Source: Ohtaekwangia koreensis (GTDB taxonomy: Bacteria; Bacteroidota; Bacteroidia; Cytophagales; Cyclobacteriaceae). Taken from it: 64,000 nucleotides of DNA. Location: positions 2,875,331 through 2,939,330 of the forward strand of contig NZ_FUZU01000001.1 of NCBI RefSeq assembly GCF_900167975.1, read 5' to 3'. The first letter of the stretch is position 1, and every line of letters starts with the position of its first letter. The position numbers and the translations under genes were made by a program. The notes below the pieces were generated by a model that saw nothing but the letters and a program-made list of their open reading frames with translations, had not been told where the DNA came from and made no database searches. Shown piece by piece: positions 29,367-37,687 of this stretch.

Positions 29367-32264
29367 CTACTGCTCCTTGATTATTTTAAAAGATTTTGAC
29401 CAGTCGACACCGTTTAGCCGAACGAAATATAAACCTGGTTTCAGCGCAGTGCCCAACGTCAGTGTTTTGTGGCCTCCTGTATGGGTGCTGGTTTCTACCA
29501 GCTTGCCCGCCGTGTCAAAAAATACTATTTGAAATGGCTGATCCGCATCGGGAACTTCAAGTTTGAAATCGGTGATGAAAGGATTGGGAGATACTTTAAC
29601 GCCCAATTCCTCAGAGGTATTCGCACTAAGCTCTGGAGAACTTTGTCTTGCATTCCCCACGGTAGTGATCGTCCACTGCTGGTTTGCATGGTTACTTGAC
29701 TTCCATTGGCCTAAATCAGCACCGTTAGTCTTTATACCCATTCCATCAAGATATAGGCCTGTGGCTTTATTCTTAAACTTAACATAGCTTCCAGCAGTTT
29801 CGCGTGTCCAATATTGTGCATCACTGCCACTATAACTGTATTGCCCCGCAGCGGAACCATTAGTATTTCTGTACATGCCATCAAGATACAATCCTGTGGC
29901 ACGGTTCTTTAACATCACATAGTTCCCAACCGTCTCTATTACCCACTGCTGGTTAAAACTTCCGCTGCTACTCCATTGTCCACAGTTGGAGCCATTAGTG
30001 GTTCTGCCAATTCCATCCATACGCAAGCCGGTACCCCGGTTGGCTAAAGAAACATAGGTCACAGAAGATGCTGCAGGATCCCAGTAAATTACACCTCTTC
30101 CTCCGGCTGCACCCATGTATACCCTTCCGTCAACATTCATATCTCCGATCAGCATTGACGCTCCTCCAAACTCATGGGCATCATCATTCATCCTGGCCCC
30201 CCATGTAGCACCCTTGTCAGTTGATCTGAAAAGGCCCGTAACGCCTGACACGGTTCCCCAGATGAAAATGGTGGGATAGCTGGCTCCGGCCATTGCCTTT
30301 CCTATCCCAACCGTTGTGCAGTAAGATACATTGGAAAGAGTAGTATAAGTCGTTCCATGGTCGGTAGAATATTTTAATCCATTGCCGCCAAGAGGCACCC
30401 AAATATGTCCTTCTAAGCCAGGCACCGAGCGGATCAAGGTTGTTCTTTTCCAAGGCTCAATTGTATTGGTACCAGGAGTACCTGCTACTGAAAAGCTGAC
30501 TCCCTTATTGGAACTGGAAAGCATCTCTCCGCTCGTTGGATTATAGATATAGAAGTAATTTGAATTTACCTGGTCGGCCACCGGAACGGCGTCTGAAGTC
30601 GATACGCCCGAACAACTGGACCAGCTTCCTCCATTGTTGGTCGTGTAGTAGGTAGTTGTGGAACCTCCAGGACAGTGCAGAATCGTGTTTCCGTCAGCAC
30701 TGATGTTCACCCTACCGTTCGGACCCTTATTAGTAGCGGAAGCCGTCCATGTAGAGCCCTTGTCGGCAGAATAGTAAATAACGCTTCCCCCACTCGAAGC
30801 TCTTACTACTTTGTTTGTGTTGCCAGCAGCATAAGCAATGCTCTGGTTATTTCCATCTGTAGGAGAAAGTTTTGCTGATGGAAAAGAAGTCAGCGGCTCG
30901 TGTACAAAGCCACATACGTCTCCGAAAGAAGAAATAAAAGGCCCTCCGGGTATACTTACCCCGTCCAGGAATGCGGTTTCTTCAATTCCGATCACATCAC
31001 ACTTCCATGAAGGATTAGTAGCTGTAATGTCGGAACAGGTATATACACCACCTCCGCCTATTACCCGTACTATTGAAGGATTGGATTGGTCAAACTCGAT
31101 ACAGTCCATCCAGTTAACCGAACCATTGCCAGTCCATGCCATGCCGTTATTGTTATATGTGGCGTTAGTGCCATTCTTAAGGGTCCAGGTCGATCCTCCA
31201 TCGGTAGAGAGGAAAATAAAGTCTCCCCAGCCACCGCCGTACTGGTTGTTCCAATACATGCCGCATGTCGAAACCAGTATTCTGTTGATGTTGGAAGGGT
31301 CTATGCTTACGCCACCATAGGGATACTTTGCCGTAGGATGATGTGCTGGGGTAACATTTGTCCATACTCCCGTACTTGTGCTGAGCTTGTATACTCTGCC
31401 CATATCATTAGCAGGGGTAGTGCCGGAATAATCTCCTGAAATATGGGGCCCTTGTTCAACGGAAAGGGTAGTATACATGGTAGTACCCTGTAGCGCTACC
31501 CGGTGCGGCATAAAGCCATTGTTGGGAGAAATGTCAGTAAAGCTGGCCCCGCCATTTGTACTCTTGTAGATGTTCCCACCACCTGTGCGGGAAACTCCAA
31601 TGTAAATGGTTTCACTAGCTCCGTTTACAACACTGCTTGAAGGATCAAACAAAACAAAACATATTCCGTTTCCGTTGGTAGTAGTGGTTACGCCGTTCCA
31701 TGCTTGGTTCCAGGTAACGCCACCATCCGTACTCTTCCATAATCCGTTGGCTCTGGTTCCGCAGAATAATATGTTGCTGTTTTTGGGATCTACGGCAAGA
31801 CGTTCTCCGTTCCCTCTTCCGTATCCATTACCATGTGCCTTAAATTTGGAGGTAACATCTATGTAAGTGAAGGTATTTCCTTTGTCGGTGGATTTCAATA
31901 TAGCCGTTCTTCCGCTGTTCATATACTCGGTGCCGCAGAGCATATAAACATTATTTGCATTCAGCGGATCCAGTGCCAAAGCCTCCACGCCAATAAATCC
32001 ACTTTCAGACTCGTTGAGCCAGTCAAGTAGTTGAATCCATTTATTGTTGGCTGCATCCCAGCGGTAGGCTCCACCCACATCCGTTCGGCAATACCTATCG
32101 CCGGATGTTTGGTGGGTAACAATACCCGTAACAAATCCGCCACCGCCAATTGGTGCATTCTTCCAGACATAATTGGCAGTACTTTGTGCATTCAGATCTG
32201 TATTTAAACAAAACAATGCCCAAATCAGGCACATGGTTGTCATCTGAAGTAATGGTTTTCGCAT
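29367..32264 (-). CDS. Secreted GH74 endo-xyloglucanase with lectin domain
   Basis: A 965-residue paralogue of the GH74 enzyme at 10009-13488. The signal peptide ends near LNAQS, and the propeller domain has GGGGFVTGI, candidate catalytic Asp62 in RTDVGGAYRWD and Asp449 in FGDVCGF. At about 738-878 is a ricin-like trefoil with three repeats, and the last about 75 residues are a type A T9SS sorting domain (VKVSPNPF, KPGLYFVRL). The InlB-like repeats and type B domain of the first GH74 are absent. The frame opens at a TTG (32270), but the ATG at 32264 is preferred. It is divergent from HTCS 2, which probably controls it. Xyloglucan specificity is inferred from the family and the neighbouring GH44 and GH5 genes. 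Confidence 0.92.
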   Translation of the reverse strand: MRKPLLQMTTMCLIWALFCLNTDLNAQSTANYVWKNAPIGGGGFVTGIVTHQTSGDRYCRTDVGGAYRWDAANNKWIQLLDWLNESESGFIGVEALALDPLNANNVYMLCGTEYMNSGRTAILKSTDKGNTFTYIDVTSKFKAHGNGYGRGNGERLAVDPKNSNILFCGTRANGLWKSTDGGVTWNQAWNGVTTTTNGNGICFVLFDPSSSVVNGASETIYIGVSRTGGGNIYKSTNGGASFTDISPNNGFMPHRVALQGTTMYTTLSVEQGPHISGDYSGTTPANDMGRVYKLSTSTGVWTNVTPAHHPTAKYPYGGVSIDPSNINRILVSTCGMYWNNQYGGGWGDFIFLSTDGGSTWTLKNGTNATYNNNGMAWTGNGSVNWMDCIEFDQSNPSIVRVIGGGGVYTCSDITATNPSWKCDVIGIEETAFLDGVSIPGGPFISSFGDVCGFVHEPLTSFPSAKLSPTDGNNQSIAYAAGNTNKVVRASSGGSVIYYSADKGSTWTASATNKGPNGRVNISADGNTILHCPGGSTTTYYTTNNGGSWSSCSGVSTSDAVPVADQVNSNYFYIYNPTSGEMLSSSNKGVSFSVAGTPGTNTIEPWKRTTLIRSVPGLEGHIWVPLGGNGLKYSTDHGTTYTTLSNVSYCTTVGIGKAMAGASYPTIFIWGTVSGVTGLFRSTDKGATWGARMNDDAHEFGGASMLIGDMNVDGRVYMGAAGGRGVIYWDPAASSVTYVSLANRGTGLRMDGIGRTTNGSNCGQWSSSGSFNQQWVIETVGNYVMLKNRATGLYLDGMYRNTNGSAAGQYSYSGSDAQYWTRETAGSYVKFKNKATGLYLDGMGIKTNGADLGQWKSSNHANQQWTITTVGNARQSSPELSANTSEELGVKVSPNPFITDFKLEVPDADQPFQIVFFDTAGKLVETSTHTGGHKTLTLGTALKPGLYFVRLNGVDWSKSFKIIKEQ

Positions 32265-32973
32265 AGTCAAAGGGGTTAGTTGTGTTTGAAATCTGTTCCA
32301 CCTTCAATGTATTTCGGCAAAAAGACACTTCCGTATTGCGCAACTACGGTCATGATAATTAACCGGAAGTAGTTATAACTCTTATGTCATAAGATTTAAG
32401 GTGGCGGGATAAAGTAAACTCTTTGAAGACACGAAAGAATCTAAGAAAAGGGTATAAAAAATAGTAAAACAACGTTTGCGGTATCGATAATTATGAAAAC
32501 TTTTGCTGAAATCCTTGAATTTAAGCCGTAGAAGCAGAATCAGAACACTCGACATGCAACTAAGGGTATCAGACGGCTCAAAAAAGGGTATAAATAGTAT
32601 ATTACTTGAAAAATAGGCTCATGTCCTCCCTTAAATCATTGATTATTGGCAGATTGATAGTTTCCCGGATCTTTCTATTGTTGGGAGCAGCATAACTTGG
32701 CTAACGGAATATTTGGTTTTAACCCGGTGTCATTCGAAATGGCGTAAGCCGGCCGTGTGCTTGAACGATATGAATGGGGAGGTAAATTATACTTTTGCAT
32801 CCCATCGGAGTCTAGGAATTTTTCTTGATTTGATCTTTTGCTTTTGCGTTGCACCTCGTAATTGGGAAAGTTGGGAGTGTATGGCTTTACCGGGGCAGGG
32901 CATAGAGCAAGTCGGCTTTGCGAAGAAAAAACAAATGCTTTCGCAAAGGCCCGGCATTACAAAATTTAAATCT
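32265..32973. other. Divergent regulatory region between GH74 and HTCS 2
   Basis: About 700 bases between divergent genes. It holds promoters for both, the repeats at 32446-32599, and a GCAAACG core on the minus strand near 32470 that partly matches the motif found upstream of susC and GH5. An in-frame TTG at 32713 would give HTCS 2 about 87 extra residues of unlikely composition. Confidence 0.45.
32446..32599 (+). repeat. Spaced direct repeats with AAGGGTAT core
   Basis: Copies at 32446-32466 and 32582-32599 share AAAAGGGTATAAA followed by ATAGTA or TAGTA. A third, shorter AAGGGTAT lies near 32562. The repeats sit in the divergent promoter region and could be binding sites for an AraC-type regulator, which often uses direct repeats. 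Confidence 0.4.
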
Positions 32974-35900
32974 ATGTTCAGGGTACATTGCGCTATATTC
33001 CTACTCCTCGTTTTTGCTCCGGCAACCAATGATCTGTCGGCCCAAAGCCGGCAATTCAGATTCAGGCAGCTCGACTTAAAGAATGGCTTATCACACCCCG
33101 ATGTTTGGACCATTTACAAGGATAGCCGCGGTTTTATTTGGTTCGGCACGGCCGTAGGTTTAAACCGCTTTGATGGCTATACCATCAGGTCTTTCATCAA
33201 CGACCCCCTGGATACCACATCTCTTCCCGGGGAAGGCGCCTACAAAATCTTTGAGACCCCAGACCGAATGTTGGCCATGGTAACCTCGGCAGGCCTGACA
33301 CTTTATGATCCGGAAAAGGAAGCGTTTATCCGCCACCTGAAACCTTTTTTTGAGAAATACGGGACATCGCCGCGCCTTTATAATATTGTGCTTGATACCG
33401 ATGGTTCCTATTGGTTTGTAGAGCCCGATAAACTGATACAATATCGGCCCGGTCAAAAAGGATATGTTGTTATCAAAAACAACAGTTTTGATCCGCTGTC
33501 AATCGTTAAAGACGATATCACTGATTTTTGCGTCGACAAAAAAGGCAATCGCTGGGTAATACATTCAAACGGCATTGTCGAAAAGATAGCCATAGAGAAC
33601 CAACGGGGGATCGTGGTGCAACGCATTTCACTTCTTCACGATCTTGACAAAACACTCCACACAACTTATCGGATGCTGGCCGATAAAGATGGAGACCTTT
33701 GGTTTTGTATATCAAATTCTGATAAAGGTGTTTTTCTATATAATGTGAAAGAAAAGACCCTGAAGCGTGTTGCCGTTGGCTCTGCTTTTCTGCAACTCAA
33801 TACTAATGTTGTATCCAGTTTACTGGAGGATGAAAATGGTCTGATTTGGGTCGGAACCGACCATGGCGGTATTAATATAATAGATAAAAAAAGAAACACT
33901 GTTCAATATATCCTGCACGCGGATGGTGACCAGACCCGTCTTGCATCCAATTCGGTAATCTGCTTGTACAAAGATGATCAGGGGATTGTTTGGGTGGGTA
34001 CTTATAAACGCGGCGTAAGCTATTATCATCCTAATATTTACCAGTTTGATATCTATAAGCACTATACGACCGACCCGGGCAGTTTACCTTTTGAAGATGT
34101 TAATAGATTTGAGGAAGACAGCAAAGGAAATCTCTGGATTGGGACCAACGGCGGTGGGCTTTTATACTTTGATCGCCAAAAGAAAACATTCAAGCAATAC
34201 CTGCATGAGCCGGGTAATAGAAATAGTCTTAGCGCGAATGTTATTGTAAGTCTGTACCGGGACGGAGAGGATAATTTGTGGATTGGAACATACAAAGGAG
34301 GGCTTAACAAGTTCGATGGTAAGAAATTCACCCGCTTTGATTGCATTCCAGCCGACACTACATCCCTTCTAAGTCCTCATATTTGGGAGATATTCGAAGA
34401 CTCAAAAAAACGCATCTGGATCGGTACCCTGGATGCCGGGGCTGCACTTTTTGATCGAAAAACCGGAACGTTTCACAGGCTTCGAATGTGGGGTCCCAAT
34501 GCGCTGCAAGCGGTAACGATCGAAGCAATTGCTGAAGATCGTCACGGTAACATTTGGTTTGGTACGATTGGAGGAATCGATGTTTTGACTGCGGATGGCA
34601 AAACGTTTACGCACTACGAGCATTCAATTAAACCAAATTCACTCAGCAGCAGCGGCGTTCGGGATATTCTCAAAGATTCCAAGGGACGCATGTGGGTTGG
34701 GACTTCCAATGGCCTGAATCTTTTCGACGAATCCATCAATGGGTTCAGGGCAATTAACGCAAGCTCAACGCACAATGCTGTCTTAATGGTGAAAGAGGAC
34801 AACCTGGGACATATATGGACCAGCACCATAAACGGACTTTCTAAAATAACACTCCCAGGCAAATCCTTAACGGGTGCATCCATCAAAAACTACACAGAGC
34901 TAGATGGGCTACAGGGAAGACAGTTCAATTTTAATGCGGGCTTCAAAACGCGAAAGGGTGAGCTTATCTTCGGTGGCCCTACAGGTTTTAATATCCTTAG
35001 CGGAAATGTACAGAGCAAAGACTTCATAATAGACAAAGTCGTTTTTTCAGACCTCGAGCTTTATGAAAAGCCGGTTGGGATAGGAGAGCAAGTCGATGGG
35101 GTAGTTATTTTGGAGAAATCTGTTTCGGAAACAAAGCAGATTACGCTTCCTCCCAACAAGAGCTTCTTCTCGTTAAAATTTTCAGCCTTAAATTATTTCA
35201 ACCCCGAGCGTGATCACTATACATACTTGCTGGAAGGATTGAGTAACGAATGGCTGCCAGCAGATACGAAGAACCACGAAATCGTATTCAACAGCTTAAA
35301 CCCCGGGCGCTATATATTACGCGTGCGAGCTGCTAACAGCGATGGCATCTCCAGTGAGCATGATGCGGTGCTAAGCATCATCATTGAGCCTCCGCTATGG
35401 AAGACCAAGACGGCTTTCATACTCTATGGGGGGCTGGTGATTTGCCTTCTTTTTGTGACGCGCAAAATTATTCAGCGGCGTGAGCGCGTGAAATTTCTGA
35501 TCTCTCAGGAGCGGCATGAGATGCAACGAATTCATGAGCTAGATATGATGAAAGTAAAGTTCTTCACCAATGTAAGCCATGAGTTCAGAACGCCATTGAC
35601 GCTTATACTCACACCCATTGAGCGACTGATCAAAAAATCAAAAGACCCCGAGCAACTGGCGCAATTTCAACTGGTCCATCGCAATGGAAAGCGTCTGATG
35701 AATTTGGTCAATCAACTGCTTGATTTTAAAAAGTTAGAGGTTCATGAGATAAAATTCACTCCGGCAACAGGCGATGTGATAGCCTTCATCAAGGATATCG
35801 TTTTGTCGTTTTCTGATCTTTCAGAAAAGAAAAATATAAAGCTGGTTTTTGACAATGCCGTCCAGTGTCACGAAACGCTTTTCGATCATGATAAATTGGA

Positions 35901-37110
35901 AAAAATTCTATTCAATCTCCTGGGGAATGCATTCAAATTCACCCTGGACAACGGCAGGGTAGCCGTGAGGACAGAACTCTTGCATGAAAACGGTGAGCAA
36001 CTGCTGGTAATTGATGTAAGCGATAATGGTATTGGTATACCCAAGGACAAACTCGACAAAATCTTCGAGCCATTCTTTCAGACCGATGTTCCAAAAAGTG
36101 TCGTAAACCAGGGCAGTGGAATTGGTCTTTCTATCACCAAGGAATTCGTAAGAATTCATGGTGGCCGTATCGAGGTGACAAGCGAAGTAGGAGTGGGGAG
36201 CTCTTTCAAGGTGATCCTGCCTTTGCGCGAAATCCCAGTAGACCAAATGGCAACCCCTGCAGAAGTAATCGAATGTTCCCCTGTTGAAGACCCGGAAACT
36301 TTGGTCTCTGACACACGCTTTGAAAATCAAACGGGTAAAAGCCGGAAGAAGTCATTGCTGCTCATTGAAGACAATGAAGATTTTCGGTTTTATCTCCGGG
36401 ACAATTTGAAATTCTCCTACACCATACACGAGGCTGGCAATGGCGCTGATGGGTGGAATCTTGTCCTATCTCTGCAACCGGATCTGATCGTGAGTGACAT
36501 CATGATGCCACAGATGAATGGCATCGAATTGTGCACAAAGATCAAATCGGATGAGCGCGTTTCTCATATTCCGGTCATTCTGCTGACGGCCCGCAACAGT
36601 GAGGAGCAACGCATCGAGGGTTTCAAAACCGGAGCCGACGATTATATCTCCAAACCGTTCAACTTCGAGGTACTGGAAGCTCGCATTAGTAATTTAGTGA
36701 GCCAACGTGAAAAATCCCAAAAGACCTTTCGAAAGACATTCGACATTAAGTCAAGCGAACTTCAGATAACCCCGCTGGATGTTAAGTTTATGGAAAAAGC
36801 TGTCCAGGTTGTCGAGGCGAACATATCGTCACCTTTATTCTCCATAGAAGATCTGGGAATGGAACTGGGTATCAGCCGCGCTTACGTATTTAAGAAGATT
36901 CTTGCTTTAAGCGGAAAGACTCCCCTTGAGTTTATTAGAACAATCCGTTTGCAACACGCAGCGCAGTTGCTGGAACGAAGCCAGTTATCGGTCCGGGAGG
37001 TTGCCTATAAGGTTGGTTTCAATACCCCGAAGTATTTCACGAAGTATTTTAAAGAACAGTATAATATGCTGCCCTCCGATTACGCGTCGTCAAAAAAGCA
37101 AGAGCAATAG
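32974..37110 (+). CDS. Hybrid two-component system regulator (HTCS 2)
   Basis: A sensor-regulator with the same architecture as HTCS 1. The start at 32974 gives a typical signal peptide ending LSAQS; an ATG at 32935 is an alternative. Reg_prop propellers (WFGT and WIGT repeats) fill most of the periplasmic half, then Y_Y_Y (about 747-800), a transmembrane helix (about 812-830), HisKA with His869 in SHEFRTPLT, ATPase domain with GSGIGL, receiver with Asp1175 in VSDIMMP, and an AraC-type HTH at about 1271-1373. Similarity to HTCS 1 is high in the cytoplasmic half. It lies between the GH74/GH44 genes and the susC operon, so it most likely controls this xyloglucan-type locus. The ligand is inferred, not shown. 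Confidence 0.92.
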   Translation: MFRVHCAIFLLLVFAPATNDLSAQSRQFRFRQLDLKNGLSHPDVWTIYKDSRGFIWFGTAVGLNRFDGYTIRSFINDPLDTTSLPGEGAYKIFETPDRMLAMVTSAGLTLYDPEKEAFIRHLKPFFEKYGTSPRLYNIVLDTDGSYWFVEPDKLIQYRPGQKGYVVIKNNSFDPLSIVKDDITDFCVDKKGNRWVIHSNGIVEKIAIENQRGIVVQRISLLHDLDKTLHTTYRMLADKDGDLWFCISNSDKGVFLYNVKEKTLKRVAVGSAFLQLNTNVVSSLLEDENGLIWVGTDHGGINIIDKKRNTVQYILHADGDQTRLASNSVICLYKDDQGIVWVGTYKRGVSYYHPNIYQFDIYKHYTTDPGSLPFEDVNRFEEDSKGNLWIGTNGGGLLYFDRQKKTFKQYLHEPGNRNSLSANVIVSLYRDGEDNLWIGTYKGGLNKFDGKKFTRFDCIPADTTSLLSPHIWEIFEDSKKRIWIGTLDAGAALFDRKTGTFHRLRMWGPNALQAVTIEAIAEDRHGNIWFGTIGGIDVLTADGKTFTHYEHSIKPNSLSSSGVRDILKDSKGRMWVGTSNGLNLFDESINGFRAINASSTHNAVLMVKEDNLGHIWTSTINGLSKITLPGKSLTGASIKNYTELDGLQGRQFNFNAGFKTRKGELIFGGPTGFNILSGNVQSKDFIIDKVVFSDLELYEKPVGIGEQVDGVVILEKSVSETKQITLPPNKSFFSLKFSALNYFNPERDHYTYLLEGLSNEWLPADTKNHEIVFNSLNPGRYILRVRAANSDGISSEHDAVLSIIIEPPLWKTKTAFILYGGLVICLLFVTRKIIQRRERVKFLISQERHEMQRIHELDMMKVKFFTNVSHEFRTPLTLILTPIERLIKKSKDPEQLAQFQLVHRNGKRLMNLVNQLLDFKKLEVHEIKFTPATGDVIAFIKDIVLSFSDLSEKKNIKLVFDNAVQCHETLFDHDKLEKILFNLLGNAFKFTLDNGRVAVRTELLHENGEQLLVIDVSDNGIGIPKDKLDKIFEPFFQTDVPKSVVNQGSGIGLSITKEFVRIHGGRIEVTSEVGVGSSFKVILPLREIPVDQMATPAEVIECSPVEDPETLVSDTRFENQTGKSRKKSLLLIEDNEDFRFYLRDNLKFSYTIHEAGNGADGWNLVLSLQPDLIVSDIMMPQMNGIELCTKIKSDERVSHIPVILLTARNSEEQRIEGFKTGADDYISKPFNFEVLEARISNLVSQREKSQKTFRKTFDIKSSELQITPLDVKFMEKAVQVVEANISSPLFSIEDLGMELGISRAYVFKKILALSGKTPLEFIRTIRLQHAAQLLERSQLSVREVAYKVGFNTPKYFTKYFKEQYNMLPSDYASSKKQEQ

Positions 37111-37235
37111 AGTTTCATCAAATGATCAATTTTGCTTGAAGTATTTTCCCGACTATACTATTAGCACCTGTGAATTAGATTATTGGTCCCTGCCGGCAAG
37201 AGGCGTGCCTTTACATTTGCGCTGCCTTCTCTTTT

Positions 37236-37349
37236 ATGAATCCTCGAAATAACAAACGCCTCAAATGGCTTGCAATGACCGAGTTTACGCTCTTAGCGTT
37301 AGCGCTTTTATGCGTGTTAGCTCTAATATACTTATTCCTGTATCCATGA
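37236..37349 (+). CDS. Putative 37-residue single-pass membrane protein
   Basis: An ATG-started 38-codon frame 125 bases after the HTCS 2 stop codon. The first ten residues (MNPRNNKRLK) are basic and polar; from residue 18 on come almost only hydrophobic residues (TLLALALLCVLALIYLFLYP). This is the profile of a small membrane protein with its N-terminus in the cytoplasm. No family is recognised. It could affect the neighbouring HTCS or SusC, but this is speculation. It is not conserved enough within the window to prove coding. Confidence 0.5.
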   Translation: MNPRNNKRLKWLAMTEFTLLALALLCVLALIYLFLYP

Positions 37350-37573
37350 CATATGGGGCTCCACTTTAACGTACTATAAAGCCACCAATCGACTCGTAAA
37401 GAAACGGTCCGGCCAGTCCGTCGTTTAGTATCTGCCCATTCATTCCCGCGTTGGCGTCCCCGCTGGACTAGCTGAAACGTCTCAAAAACACTCACAAAAA
37501 ATCTCTTATTCGGCAAGTAGACTTCTTATACCATTGTATTGGACTTGTTGTAATAACAACCCAAACATATTTA

Positions 37574-37587
37574 CTGCAAACGATTAC
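37574..37587 (+). promoter_or_regulatory. Candidate HTCS operator upstream of susC
   Basis: CTGCAAACGATTAC occurs here, 114 bases before the susC start codon, and again at 44316-44329, 104 bases before the GH5 gene. The following bases are also similar (a GTTATT shortly downstream). Same motif, same orientation and same spacing suggest a shared activator site. Confidence 0.55.
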
Positions 37588-37687
37588 AGTGTTATTATCC
37601 CGGAATCGATCGCATAAATGATTTCGCATCCCCGCGGAAGTTAGATAACAAGGTAAAAGTAAAACACCCTAACCAAACCAATTTCGT

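Larger units (their letters stand above)
37111..37687. other. Leader region of the susC operon
   Basis: Contains a small membrane-protein frame (37236-37349) and the shared motif at 37574-37587, listed separately. A minus-strand frame at 37211-37516 has no protein-like features and is not called. The rest is probably promoter and leader of susC. Confidence 0.45.

Noticed and set aside
32713-32973. 87-residue N-terminal extension of HTCS 2 from a TTG
   Set aside because: The extension has no family match and would place the signal peptide internally.
37211-37516. 101-codon minus-strand open frame in the susC leader
   Set aside because: It is antisense to the small membrane-protein frame and lacks protein-like features.
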